DNA from: Timema cristinae | Lineage: Eukaryota; Arthropoda; Insecta; Phasmatodea; Timematidae | Assembly (NCBI GenBank): GCA_039000515.1 | Contig: JBCFYV010000001.1 | Span: 15,229,928-15,293,927 of the forward strand | Direction of reading: 5' to 3' | DNA length: 64,000 bases | Shown here: positions 32,005-42,180 of the stretch, piece by piece | How positions within the stretch are numbered: position 1 is the first letter of the stretch | How the letters are laid out: each line of letters starts with the position of its first letter | The notes under the pieces: model-generated | Told to the model about the DNA's origin: nothing | What the model saw: only the letters and a program-made list of their open reading frames with translations | The model's database searches: none | Position numbers and translations under genes: made by a program

Positions 32005-32118
32005 AAAAAATTTGTTGTTATAATTATTGACGAAATGTAACTTTTTTTATATTGCATTTAAATCGTCATTGATAATATCTGTCAAAAGTGACGGCTGTAG
32101 CACGAACGACTTGACTTA
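32005..32118 (+). mobile_element. MITE-like repeat G, interrupted
   Basis: CGTCATTGATAATATCTGTC, AAAAGTGACGGCTGTAGCAC and GACTTGACTT, then cut by the palindromic element starting at 32119. Confidence 0.6.
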
Positions 32119-32320
32119 GGGCCAGTTTCGTAGTCAGATTGAGCACGCCTCAAGTGTGACGCTACAATAAATACATGACTACACCTACCTAGACAAGAAT
32201 AGAATGGGCCAGTTTCGCATATGAAACTGGCCCATTCCATCCGAGTTTAGGTGGGTGTCATCTTGTATTTAGTGTAGCGTCACACTTGAGACGTACTCAG
32301 TCTGACTCTGAAACTGGCCC
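32119..32320. mobile_element. Palindromic MITE with four GGGCCAGTTTC ends
   Basis: The outer ends are GGGCCAGTTTCGTAGTCAGA (32119) and the inverted CTGACTCTGAAACTGGCCC (to 32320), with CAAGTGTGACGCTACA and TGTAGCGTCACACTTGA symmetric inside. The centre (32202-32237) is a second hairpin, GAATGGGCCAGTTTC / GAAACTGGCCCATTC around GCATAT, with the same terminal motif inverted. The arrangement looks like two solo ends joined tail to tail. GGGCC-type ends are seen in PIF/Harbinger elements (family knowledge), but no clean target duplication is visible. Confidence 0.75.
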
Positions 32321-32356
32321 ATAGTCTATGCATATAAGAAAGGTGGGTTTTTTTAC

Positions 32357-32480
32357 TCGTGCGATGCGTCTTAATAACCGTCCGGTTCCCGAATTTGCAT
32401 AGAGAAAAAGTGGGAAACTATTTAGAGGAGAAAAAAAACAATCTGATCGGGACTCTAACTCTGATCTCCCCTTCACAGGT
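32357..32480 (-). mobile_element. SINE-B fragment, minus, with deletions
   Basis: GCGATGCGTCTTAATAACCG, CCGAATTTGCATAGAGAAAA and TCGGGACTCTAACTCTGATC. The segment between tail and middle is lost. Confidence 0.6.
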
Positions 32481-32915
32481 AAATCCAGTATATTACGAAT
32501 CTGATGGCACCCTCTACATTCTCTGTGTTCGTGGGTCCATAGCCTGTGCTCCGTAGAAATTTTATTTGTGTCCATACGGATCGTATTCTTAATCACATGA
32601 CCGTGCCAACCAATGAGATAGTAGGAGATTTCTTCCAATAAAACATTTAGAAAGAGAATCGTTTACAGCAAGGAGCGACCGCCGAACAGTCAGCTGATCA
32701 ATAAAATAAAACAACGTATTTATATATATATATATAATAACGTCCAGGATATTCTTTAAATTTAGGTTGAGTAAAATCACAAATATATTGATAACACTGT
32801 TAGAACATTCAAACTTATAACTAGCAACTGATCATCTCACTGCCATTGGTGCTTTAATTTCGATGCGCACTCAAACATTTACCTGTGATTGGTAGTCTGT
32901 ATAGACCGGTCCTTA
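32481..32915. other. Spacer with short (TA)n
   Basis: (TA)n at about 32721-32736. The 113-codon minus frame 32297-32638 crosses a MITE and a SINE and has no domain. Confidence 0.4.
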
Positions 32916-33881
32916 GGCTGATTTCACACCAACCCAATCCAATCTAGTCAAGTTCAGTCCAGTCAAATCACACCAGTCAAGGGGTTTCACATCGAATCAG
33001 TCGTTGATTTGACCAGAATGGGGACAAATTGATATAACTATTTTATTCAGTGAACTGGCTTTGTAGGAGATGGATGTGGCTGTATTTACGTTCATTACTT
33101 TTCCTAGGATTATTCGTAGAAAAATTCTAAAACAGAAAATAAAATTATGGGTCCATACCCTTAGGGAGACACGCGTTCGGTTCTTTGAAACCGTCTGTTT
33201 CCTGATTTTACTCGTTTACTACCAATAACATTTTTATTTTGATGCTTCGGATGTCTTATATCCGGTGGCGGCTCGTGTATAGGCACTGCGGAACTGCAGC
33301 ACCCCCTATTTCCACTTGATATTACCGATAACATTTAATATAATGAGTCCTTTTTTCTTTAATTCTTTATTTATTTTTGTAGTACAATATATATTCCTTA
33401 AGCTTAATGTCAGTACTTCAATAGCCATCCCCCAGTTTATGAAAAAGATACAAAAATCTGTATATGGAACTGTGCGTTTCACAGTGCCAGCGACGTGGTG
33501 TTTGACTGTTGTACACATGTGCGCATAGGAGGGGGTGGAGAGGAATGTGGGACTGCCAGGTAATAGAGAACTGTTGTTCTCGCAGTGCCGGCTCTGGCAT
33601 GATGGTTGAAGGAAGTTAGTTTTTTTTACTCAGCGTATGTTGTGCTTAAAAACCGTGTACAATATTCTTAAATGTGATAAAGTGTATAAGAGTGTAGAAT
33701 TAGATTATTATTCTGCTTCCAGCTATTCTATTTGATTAATTTTTTTCTGTTTTTTTATTTAACAGAAACATGGCCTTGCATCCTAATGGAATAAGTTGTG
33801 TGACTGTAAGTGAACTTTAACAGCTTAAGTTTTCACAGTTCTTTCTCCATGAGAAAGTTACAGTTAAGAAAAAAGGTTGTT

Positions 33882-34163
33882 ATTATTATTATTAGCACCG
33901 CGTCTTACTACCCGTTCGGGTTATACGCACTTACGCTAATGTGTAATGGTGGGGTGATTGTGAGATGAAATGGAGGACCTACAGTTTAACGTGGAATCCG
34001 AACCACGGTGGAGGCCTGGCATTCCCCACATTCACAAGATGTCTTGTCAGAGGTGAAGGAAGGGTTTAGTAATCAGATAAATCTTTGCCGGGACGAGGAT
34101 TGAACCCCGGCCGCCAGCATAGAAGTCTGACACATTACCCCTAGACCACCAGATCACCTAAAA
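33882..34163 (-). mobile_element. SINE-C nested in the hAT MITE
   Basis: Full length from (TTA)n and TAGCACCGCGTCTTACTACC to TAGACCACCAGATCACCT. AAAAAAGGTTGTT occurs at 33869-33881 and 34164-34176, a 13 bp perfect target duplication. It interrupts the transposase-derived segment. Confidence 0.95.
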
Positions 34164-34319
34164 AAAAAAGGTTGTTCAACACCTGATATTCTGATATCTC
34201 AGCCAGGCAAAATCAACAACAAGAAATATATTCGTAGCTTTAATTCTGAATGGTACCAACGGAAAAGTTGGCTTTGCGGCTGTGAAGTAAAAAATGCACT
34301 GTTTTGCTTCCCGTGTTAG
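34164..34319 (+). pseudogene. hAT transposase TTF-type zinc finger fragment
   Basis: In one frame from 34170: GCSTPDILISQPGKIN, then YIRSFNSEWYQRKSWLCGC, EVKNALFCFPC and a TAG stop at 34317-34319. The WY..KSWLCGC and NALFCFPC motifs match the N-terminal TTF zinc finger of hAT transposases. The frame is open across the whole segment, better preserved than in copy 1. The remaining transposase is absent because the element end follows about 37 bp later. Confidence 0.7.
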
Positions 34320-34705
34320 CAGCACCCCCACTAATTTTAACTACGTGCCGCCACTGCTTATATCGTATATTTCACTATAGTATCTAACAAATATAATAAG
34401 CTTTTCAACATTACACTATTAAAATCATGTGAAAACTTTGACCAAAATGAAACAGAAATCAGTAGTGAAAAAAACACAAGAAGTACAAGAATGACAGAAA
34501 CTCACCCGGTCGAGTCGAGACAGTCTTATATGGGTTGGATTGGACGTGACGTGACGTATTCGGTATGAAAGCATTCGGCGCTCCTTCGTTTAAAACAATG
34601 TTGAACCAGTCGGCTGAATCTATGAGCGTCTGACGTGATGTGACTAGATGGACTATTGGTGTGAAATTCGCCCGAAAGCTCAAGTTGATAACTACGGAGT
34701 AAGAA

Positions 34706-35357
34706 CTTACGGATCTGGACTGTAGAGAGCAATCTGATACTGCGGCGCCGATTTCTTATGGACTACGGACTATGAGTCTGGACTCTGTAGAGAGTATCTA
34801 ATTCTGTGGCGTCGATTTCTTACGGACTACGGACTATGGGTCTGGACTCTGTAGAGAGTAATCTAATTCTGTGGCGTCGATTTCTTACGGACTACGGACT
34901 ATGGGTCTGGACTCTGTAGAGAGCAATCTAATTCTGTGGCGTCGATTTCTTACGGACTACGGACTATGGGTCTGGACTCTGTAGAGAGTAATCTAATTCT
35001 GTGGCGTCGATTTCTTACGGACTACGGACTATGGTCTGACTCTGTAGAGAGCAATCTAATTCTGTGGCGTCGATTTCTTACGGACTACGGACTATGGTCT
35101 GGACTCTGTAGAGAGTAATCTAATTCTGTGGCGTCGATTTCTTACGGACTACGGACTATGGTCTGGACTCTGTAGAGAGCAATCTAATTCTGTGCGTCGA
35201 TTTCTTACGACTACGGACTATGGGTCTGGACTCTGTAGAGAGTAATCTAATTCTGTGGCGTCGATTTCCTACGGACTATGGATTAGGGCTCTGTAAACAG
35301 AGCAATCTGTTACTGTGGCACCGATTTACTACGGACTTACGGATATGGAGTCTGTAT
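34706..35357. repeat. 65 bp minisatellite, about ten units
   Basis: Unit TCTGGACTCTGTAGAGAGTA, then ATCTAATTCTGTGGCGTCGA, TTTCTTACGGACTACGGACT and ATGGG. Starts include 34777, 34841, 34906 and 34971. Later units lose a G (ACTATGGTCTGG). The last unit is diverged (CTGTGGCACCGATTTACTAC). Frames at 34936-35118 and 35220-35441 are artefacts of the array. Confidence 0.95.
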
Positions 35358-35381
35358 ATAGGGCTTTACTTAAGGTGGATC

Positions 35382-35384
<3 letters not shown>

Positions 35385-35425
<41 letters not shown>

Positions 35426-35434
35426 TATATATAG
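35385..35434. repeat. (AT)n microsatellite
   Basis: About 24 AT units with one interruption (AAATAT), close behind the 65 bp array. Confidence 0.95.
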
Positions 35435-35454
35435 TATATAATAAACTAATAAAA

Positions 35455-35720
35455 TAAATATGTATTTTATTTACGAATTTTACATTATTTAATAAACTAT
35501 GTTTATTTTTTACGTGAAGAAAAGTAATTCTTTTTTACGCAAATGTACTTTTAACCGGCAAATGACAACTCTAGTAGACAAAACAAATCACGTTACCTCC
35601 TGTTATGAAACAACTAAGAACATACTTCACGAGAAATCCTAATCCCTTGTGTGAGTGTAAGAATGAGCTGATACGAATATTTTAATATGTATTCACTCCG
35701 AATATTATCGGTACAGTAGT
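35455..35720 (+). repeat. Dispersed repeat J, copy 2
   Basis: AATAAACTATGTTTATTTTT, GTGAAGAAAAGTAA, CCGGCAAATGACAACTCTAG-TAGACAA and ATATTATCGGTACAGTA correspond in order to 13800-14120. Ends unknown. Confidence 0.55.
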
Positions 35721-35787
35721 ATTGCGACCAGTGATCCAACAAGAGACAGAATCCTTGGCCCGTGGTTTAAATAATATAATATGTATA

Positions 35788-36008
35788 CAGTAGCCCCATG
35801 GCTTCTTTGGTGCTGACTGACAGCTCACAGTTGACTTCTGACAGTCAACATTTAGGTAGGTATATGCCTAGATTTTGACTATCAGAAGTGACAGCTGCTA
35901 AACACATGTTTTTGTAGATCATATGGTTCGGCGTAGGAATACATAATTTGGTCTGGTAACTTTTCAAAGCTTTTAACTGTCAGCACCAAAGAAGCCACGG
36001 GGCTATTG
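35788..36008 (+). mobile_element. MITE F copy 2
   Basis: CAGTAGCCCCATGGCTTCTT to the inverted CCAAAGAAGCCACGGGGCTA-TTG, flanked by TA. Internally, TTCTGACAGTCAACATTTAG and ATATGCCTAGATTTTGACTA form a further inverted pair around the middle. Confidence 0.88.
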
Positions 36009-36118
36009 TAGCTTGCAACAACTTTTCGAGTACAATGTTTATGATAAATTATATTTAGGGGTATGCGAACAAAAAAAGGTTGAATACCACTTTTTTATAG
36101 CATTTTATATCATCTATA

Positions 36119-36299
36119 GTTGACCTCGGTGGTTTTGGTTTAAAACGCTTGACTCAGGATCCGATGTTCGTGGGTTTAAACCCAGCTGGGGTCGACATAT
36201 TTTTCTTGAGCTATAAAAATCTTTAGCACAACTTCCTTCGGAAGGGAAGTAAATCCTCTTGTCTCTTGTCGATTCTGGCATGTAAAAGGAATATTTTTA
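36119..36299 (+). mobile_element. SINE-E, 5' part
   Basis: GTTGACCTCGGTGGTTTTGG head with worn B box GTGGGTTTAAACCC, TTTTTCTTGAGCTATAAAAA, hairpin ACTTCCTTCGGAAGGGAAGT and CTTGTCGATTCTGGCATG. Pieces of the E 3' part recur at 36765-36980. Confidence 0.75.
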
Positions 36300-36764
36300 T
36301 ATGATAATTGCATATCATGTTCATTGCGTACATCCAAGAAATATCGACTATTGCGTACAGCTGTTTATTTTTCTACCCGAGTTGGCCGTAAATGAAATTA
36401 CATGATGTAAGTTCACACAACTTTATATCCCAACCAAACCAATTCTAACTGTTACCACACCCAAGTGTAAAACTTATATGACGTCACATAAAGAGCCTAG
36501 AAAAGCTCAAATTATTGTTTGAAATAATAACAAATATTATTATACAAATTTAACTTTCAAACTTTACATAATTTATACATATAAGACCTATATAATTATG
36601 GTTCTTACCCAAACTAACTTAACCTAACCTTTCGCATGTTGATAAATTAACATTTCAAATAATATTGATCACACAAAATAAACAAATTACCTCTACCTGG
36701 GTCACCCTCCTGCTTGACCCTTTGGGCACAATTGTCTTGGTACGCATTTATAGAACACCTGTGA
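36300..36764. other. Spacer or insertion between two SINE-E parts
   Basis: No family recognised. If 36119-36299 and 36765-36980 are one SINE-E, this would be a roughly 465 bp insertion. Confidence 0.35.
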
Positions 36765-36980
36765 AAAAACACTGGAAGGTATGTGAAAATACGGTCGAAT
36801 ACTTCAGTAATGGCGTCTGTGGCTAGCCAACAGATGGAGGTACTCTACGCGCATGAGCGGAACGGCAGTCGCAGCGCTGCAGCGGCCAAATTTAAAAACG
36901 GTACTTACTTAAAAAAACACGCCTCGTACCTTTCCCAACAAATTTTGTCGCCGTTTCGCTCTCGCTCATAGAAATTCAGT
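36765..36980 (+). mobile_element. Possible SINE-E 3' part, interrupted
   Basis: CTGGAAGGTATGTGAAAATA and CGCTCTCGCTCATAGAAATT match the E body but are separated by about 140 bp of GC-richer sequence not present in the other E copies. The 62-codon frame here has no domain. Confidence 0.45.
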
Positions 36981-37217
36981 TGATTCAGAAAGGGCGTATT
37001 AAACACCTTATATAAGTAAATATAATCTATAGTGTAGCTGTTTTATAAAAAAGATTTGTAAAATATATTATTCCATAAATATCATTGATGGGTCGTCAAA
37101 ATTAACAAAATATATTACTTCTATCAATATTTTTTATAAAATAAATTTTACGTTTAAATACCGCCCTTAAGAGAGGCAGAATGTTGAAAGATCAGGAGGA
37201 AAATAATTCAAATCAAA

Positions 37218-37446
37218 CCCGCTCCGGTGTCCGCATAGTCTAACTCGCCACTCTCACAGTAGACTAGACTGCCGAGGATGGGAAACCGAGGTTAGATTCT
37301 CGTCGGGTGTAACGAAGGCTTTATTTTCCCCACTCTTACTTCGCGCAAATACGAGTACACTTCCTCTAATTATAATCATCATAATCCCCAAAAACCATCG
37401 GCTCAATTAGTACATTAGCGTATAACCCGAACGGGTGCTAAAAAAA
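37218..37446 (+). mobile_element. SINE-B, near full length
   Basis: CCCGCTCCGGTGTCCGCATA head, B box GGTTAGATTC, tail GCGTATAACCCGAACGGGTG directly followed by CTAAA; the GTAAGACGCGG block is deleted. Confidence 0.8.
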
Positions 37447-37845
37447 ACAAAAACAAATCGTGTGGCGTATCGACTAGCCGGAAGGTCAAACACCCTTTAA
37501 TGGTACACGATACACCCCTTTCCACCATCCCCACACCCACGGGAACGATTAGACTGTCGTGATTTCCTCTCTCCCGCGGTAGTTAACGGAATGTCCGTGT
37601 TGACTCGAACCATTTGGCGCTGTTTTCACAACCGGGACAACTCGCCCGTAAATTGCTCAGTTACCGTTCAAACAAGAGTATCGGCGGGGTGAGGGGGGGG
37701 GGCTGCAACTGTGCTATTTATCCAAGTGTGAAATACATTTCTAGACGTTGTTTAATTGCCCACGCTGAACGGATATTTTTTGATCATTTTAAATAAAAAA
37801 AAGAACACCATTCGTAGATCACATCAAAATGATAACCGTACACCT
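37447..37845. other. Spacer, partly GC-rich
   Basis: (G)-rich run at about 37690. The 60-codon frame 37614-37796 is unassigned. Confidence 0.35.
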
Positions 37846-38040
37846 TAGTTCCATCGGTAGCGTGTTAGGTTCCCGGGTTCGATTACCATTATGGTTGAAA
37901 AAATATATAATTTGTGAAATGTGGGTTTCCCCTTTCACAGTGATGAATTAACGGCTGGTCGTTATGTCTGTTCTAGATTGGAGTTATTTTATAAGTCGTG
38001 TGCTTATATAATCAGTCGGTTCAGAAAGTGTACGATAAAT
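37846..38040 (+). mobile_element. SINE-D
   Basis: CACCTTAGTTCCATCGGTAG, B box GGGTTCGATTACC, body GAAATGTGGGTTTCCCCTTT, GTCTGTTCTAGATTGGAGTT and ATAATCAGTCGGTTCAGAAA. About 12 bp are deleted in the anticodon region. Confidence 0.8.
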
Positions 38041-38507
38041 ATTATCTTAAATAAAAAATAAATAAAGAAAAGATAGTCGCTCTAATAAAACTCAGGTCGA
38101 TATCTCAATCAACTTAACGTTCATTTGATGATCGTGTAATGCAAAACACGGACAGTGGATTTGGACTGTTTGAAAACCAATCGGGTACTAAAATAGAACA
38201 CGAGGTGTTAGGGCTACAGGTAGTACCAACAAAAGCACAGAATAAAGAGTAACAAGAGGCTACGACCTTTTTGGTAATCGGGAGATGCGGACAAACGATA
38301 TTAGTTAAAGAAACGACCGCTCACCATAAATAAACAAAAGAAGCACTAAATAGCCACGATGACGTTGCTCGCAAAATGATTGGTTGTCAGGAGCACGTGA
38401 TACACTTCACGTAACGTAACGTGAAAGCTTTCCCCCTGCGTCAACGTTAAGCTCATCGTGATGGCTTCTATTTAAAAACAGGAGAACCGTTACGTTATGT
38501 TACGTTA
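38041..38507. other. Spacer with ACGTAACGTAACGT motifs
   Basis: CACGTAACGTAACGTGAAAG at about 38408 and GTTACGTTATGTTACGTTAC at about 38489 are related short inverted motifs about 80 bp apart. Otherwise unassigned. Confidence 0.4.
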
Positions 38508-38715
38508 CGTCCGAATTATACGCTTATATACTAACTACGATCATATGTTAGGGAAAAAGACGGTTGAATACTTAAGGAAGTGTACCCGCATTTGTGTGGA
38601 GGGAGAGTGTAAAACCATTTAGGAAATCTACTCTCTGTACATCTGACCGTGATTCGAACCCCGATCTTCCTGTCATCGACACGAAGAGAGTGACGCCTTA
38701 AACTATGAGGCCTGC
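38508..38715 (-). mobile_element. SINE-B, minus, tail truncated
   Basis: CGAATTATACGCTTATATAC, CCCGCATTTGTGTGGAGGGA, GATTCGAACCCCGATC (B box in reverse) and GACGCCTTAAACTATGAGGC. Confidence 0.8.
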
Positions 38716-38965
38716 CGGAATTAAAAATGTATAGTCAGTTTCCTGAATACTTGACTGGACTTGGATGAGCTCATAACTCATAAACAAACTTTAAAAACAG
38801 CGTGACCTATGCCTACTTAACAATCAAATCTAATGTCGGGAATTTTAAAATTTGACTTTAATGATGAATCTGTCCAAAAGTTTGTAAAATTAATTTTAGA
38901 TTCTTTGGATTGAAATTGTGTACGTTTACGAGATCTACGGTGGTTCTCCCAAACCTCCCGCGGCA

Positions 38966-39150
38966 AACCGGTCTCCGCCTCGTTTAACATGAACTAACCA
39001 TCACAAGTTGTCTGGTAGTCAAAATAACAGACTATCCTCGCCTCGTTTAACATGAACTAACCCTCACAAGTGAACTGGTAGTCTAAATAAGACTATCCTC
39101 GCCTCGTGTGAAATGGGCCAATATTGACAAGTGATAACGACCTATCCGGT
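38966..39150. repeat. Tandem repeat of about 62 bp, three units
   Basis: GCCTCGTTTAACATGAACTA recurs at about 38977 and 39039, and as GCCTCGTGTGAAATGGGCC at about 39100. The intervening TGGTAGTCAAAATAACAGAC and TGGTAGTCTAAATAAGAC also repeat. Confidence 0.75.
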
Positions 39151-39344
39151 AGCTTCCAAGACAAACCTGTCTCAAGTTGATTACACAAACAAGGAATTGC
39201 GCGCCACTAACATATTTATCGTCAGTAAGCAGCCTGGCATGTGCTAAACAGGATACATTTGGTTGTAGGCCTATTCATGAGGAAGATTCTTTGAAAGACG
39301 TTCTTGATAAAGTCATATTTTCATATGAAGAGGCTTTTGAAAAT

Positions 39345-39560
39345 ATACATCTATTTTTGCTGTTTTAAACATTGATAACACTTTACGATAATTATTATTA
39401 TTATTTTATAAGAATGTATCATGTATATTAAAAGTGACAGCTACAGATCACATGACTTGACGTATGAATATATTAGAATTGTATTTTGTAACCTTTATAG
39501 CTGTCAAAAAAAAGTCTTCTTGTCTAAATAAGATCGTATTTGTCCTAGAACTTACAAGAA
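39345..39560 (+). mobile_element. MITE-like repeat G
   Basis: AAACATTGATAACACTTTAC, AAAGTGACAGCTACAGATCA, CATGACTTGACGTATGAATA and TAACCTTTATAGCTGTC. Confidence 0.7.
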
Positions 39561-39649
39561 AGTAAAAAAAAAGAAAAAAGATTCCTACTCATGTTTATAG
39601 GTTAAGGTCTAAGATTTATTGTTGGTTTTGATTTTGTGAAAAGTCATCC

Positions 39650-39785
39650 GCTACATGATCGTGTGGTCTAAGGCGTCACTTAATTGGCTGGACTGTCAAT
39701 GATGGAAATAAAGGGGTTTGGGTGTACGAGGGTGGTGCTTTGATATACGTTGCAACAATAACGGGTAGTGAGACGCGACGGAAAA
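39650..39785 (+). mobile_element. SINE-B with large internal deletion
   Basis: TACATGATCGTGTGGTCTAA, TGGCTGGACTGTCAATGATG and ACGGGTAGTGAGACGCGACG. The middle segment is missing. Confidence 0.65.
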
Positions 39786-40266
39786 ATAAAAAGGTGGGGA
39801 GGGAGAGGGGGTATTCAATCTGATGAGTCACGGCCGTGAATAAGTTCATGATGCACGTACATGTTCGGCTACAAAACAAAGCTGTGTCACGTTAGCTCGC
39901 TGCTACTGGCTGAGAGCACTTCACAATGTTGTTTCGTCATATATTGAGATAAGCAAGAAATGCAGGAATTCCGGAACACTAGGGGATATTGAGTATCCCC
40001 TGGGTTATTGGAGGGGAGTGGGGGGTGAACAAAACTATCTTATCCCATCCCCTAATATGATCCAAAATGAAAGGAATGAACTATTCCCATGTTTTCTAAT
40101 AAAACTATCATAATTTACCGCCATTGTCACACCCCACTAAACTATGTAGAGAAACTTGAATAAAGTCACGTGTTTGCCTTTGAAGTAAACCTGTATCACA
40201 TACGCTTACTACCGGATAAAACACAAGCTATAAACCTGGTTTTGGTTGGAAGAACATTTAAAAATA
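39786..40266. other. Spacer without recognised feature
   Basis: No gene or repeat recognised. The 67-codon minus frame 39676-39879 overlaps SINE sequence. Confidence 0.4.
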
Positions 40267-40453
40267 ACCCATTTCGGTGCCTGCTTGGTCTAACGCGCTA
40301 CTCTCGCAGTTAACTGGACTTGATGACGGGGAGATCGAGGTTCAAATACGGTCGGGTTAGGGTGGTTTTTACAAAATGGTTCTTTCTCTCTCTCCACACA
40401 ATTGAGGACACACTTCCTCTAAATATAACCTTCCTAATCTCTAAAACCATTTG
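40267..40453 (+). mobile_element. SINE-B, 3' truncated
   Basis: CCCATTTCGGTGCCTGCTTG head, B box GGTTCAAATAC, middle segment with (TC)n expansion, ending at CTCTAAAACCATT. A G repeat begins shortly after. Confidence 0.8.
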
Positions 40454-40464
40454 GAAGTCAAGAA

Positions 40465-40625
40465 AATTCAAACATATTTTTTTGTGAACTAACATTGATA
40501 ACATTTTATTATATTATTTGTTTTATTCCATCAAAAGTGGCAGCTGCAGATAACATGAATTTATATATGAATATATTAAAATCGTTTTAGTAACTTTAAT
40601 AAATGTCAAATACTAAACTCAGGGT
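40465..40625 (+). mobile_element. MITE-like repeat G
   Basis: CTAACATTGATAACATTTTA, CATCAAAAGTGGCAGCTGCA and GAATATATTAAAATCGTTTT. Confidence 0.65.
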
Positions 40626-41502
40626 ATATATAGTTTCAATACATTGCATGTTGGGTAATTTATATATTTTTTAATTGCTTCCCTCAGCTACAATAAAAAA
40701 AATCACATAGTTTTTTTAGAGACATTTAATACCCAAAATACCCCCATTTCTCGAAATTTCATTCTGGTTACAGCCTTAATGAAATGTATACCTTTCCTAA
40801 AATAATAACACGGCGCATCACTTGTTTTCATGATAATATAGCTTATCGTTGATAGTGGACTTGTACTTAATTAAGTAGGGAAACCTCTCCGCGTGTGACC
40901 TTCCCGCACCGACAGAGAGCGTGGTAACAGATCGTGTCGCATGTCACTTCACACGCGTGTGTTTGGCTGCGTGTGAGGTCAGGGACTTGCATGCGAGTCG
41001 TGGGAGCATAATGAATTAACTCCCGCGTTTTATTTTTATTACCATCAGAACTTTTCAAACCAAGGTCAATAAAGGAATCCTCAAAGAGGTAGGGATGAAA
41101 AGATTGTGTGTGTTTTTTTTTTATAGGAAATGTATTCGTTCAAGTGTGGAGATAAATGATGTCCAGTGGGATGTACAAGTCATTTGCTCGATCAGAGAAA
41201 AGTCATGGAATTTTATAAAATTTCTGGAATTTTCACCTGTTCATTAAAATACTATACATCTTTCATTTACAATGGTAAATTTTTTTTTACCACAGTTTAT
41301 ACTCACCATTAATCTCTTTTAGCTCAGTTGAGTATACTAATCACAATTCTCAAGGTCAACGTAGATTTTTGTGTCATCTTTCCATCCCTGTACCCGCGTC
41401 GTGTCTTTAGACAAAGAAGAGTCGTGGCTATGCGCATGTTAGAGAATTTGAATATGCTATTGGAAGAAGAAACTAAACAAGAATGGGTCTTGCAACAATT
41501 TT
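40626..41502. other. Spacer with possible hAT end motif
   Basis: GAAAAGTCATGGAATTTTAT and TTCTGGAATTTTCACCTG near 41200 resemble the hAT-like terminus at 18775-18827. 40867-41058 is GC-richer with CGTGTG motifs. No gene recognised. Confidence 0.35.
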
Positions 41503-41515
41503 TAACTGTACTGGT

Positions 41516-41675
41516 ACCTCTGACAAGACATCTTGTGAATGTGGGGAATGCCAGGCCTCCACCGTGGTTCGGATTCCACGTTAAACTGTAGGTCCTCCAT
41601 TTCATCTCACAATCAATCTACCATTACACATTAGCGTAAGTGCGTATAACCCGAATGGGTAGTAAGACGCGGTGC

Positions 41676-41712
<37 letters not shown>

Positions 41713-41718
41713 TAATAA
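41516..41718 (+). mobile_element. SINE-C, 5' truncated, with 13 bp target duplication
   Basis: Begins within the body (CCTCTGACAAGACATCTTGT), lacks the whole tRNA head, and ends with a complete tail and (TAA)n of about 13 units. TAACTGTACTGGT flanks it at 41503-41515 and 41719-41731 exactly. Truncation at the 5' end with an intact 3' tail is the mark of incomplete target-primed reverse transcription. Confidence 0.95.
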
Positions 41719-41924
41719 TAACTGTACTGGTGTGTGTACTCAATATAATTTCACTGGAATCTAACCTTAAATTATATTACACAACAGCCATTGCTTTAGA
41801 CTGAAATTCTTTAATCCGTCATAGAGTGACACAATTTCAGAATGTGAATGTGTCAAGAAATATTATTACATCAAGTTGGTGATTTTAATATAATGTATGT
41901 AACATATAGCTACGTAAAAAGTTT

Positions 41925-41993
41925 GAAATTGGCTATGGAAAACCTGGAAAATTCAGGGAATTTTAAAATATAGTTTGGCTGAACAGCCTTTGA
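41925..41993 (-). mobile_element. Possible hAT-type terminus
   Basis: GAAAACCTGGAAAATTCAGG and GAATTTTAAAATATAG are close to the terminus at 18775-18827, ending GGCTGAACAGCC. No partner end located. Confidence 0.35.
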
Positions 41994-42039
41994 GAGATAA
42001 TAGAATAATTGTGAAATAAACACCACCTAGATCTGCCCG

Positions 42040-42095
42040 CGACGAAATATCCAGTCGATTGAGAATGTAACGCTTTAGACTGCGTGACCACTGGG
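42040..42095 (-). mobile_element. SINE-B head fragment, minus
   Basis: CGATTGAGAATGTAACGCTT followed by TAGACTGCGTGACCACTGGG matches the reversed SINE-B head. The B box is not preserved. Confidence 0.5.
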
Positions 42096-42180
42096 AACGG
42101 AAGTAGAGAGATTTAGACTAGAAAGTCACTTCATATAGAAAATACCAACACTTAACATTAAAATTATATCCATTTGACCG

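Larger units (their letters stand above)
33263..34356 (+). mobile_element. hAT-like MITE, copy 2, with perfect 8 bp target duplication
   Basis: The same element as 414-1197, inverted relative to it. It begins CGGTGGCGGCTCGTGTATAG and ends ACTACGTGCCGCCACTG. CTTATATC precedes (33255-33262) and follows (34357-34364) exactly. A SINE-C of about 280 bp is inserted, leaving about 800 bp of element. Frames at 33306-33600 are overlapping artefacts. Confidence 0.9.
32916..34672. mobile_element. Element M, carrying a hAT MITE
   Basis: The left end GGCTGATTTCACACCAACCC, preceded by TTA, resembles the reverse complement of the right end (GACTAGATGGACTATTGGTG-TGAAATTCGCC). Both ends contain ATCTAGTCA. 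Internal host sequence spans 32916-33262 and 34357-34672, about 660 bp without the insertion. Termini of the type GGC-TGATTTCACAC are familiar from PIF/Harbinger elements (family knowledge), but the right flank does not repeat TTA, so the class is tentative. Confidence 0.5.

Noticed and set aside
34936..35441. Repeat-protein frame with SVESNLILWRRF
   Set aside because: It follows the 65 bp minisatellite, whose unit is not a multiple of three. The repeat in the peptide depends on one-base losses.
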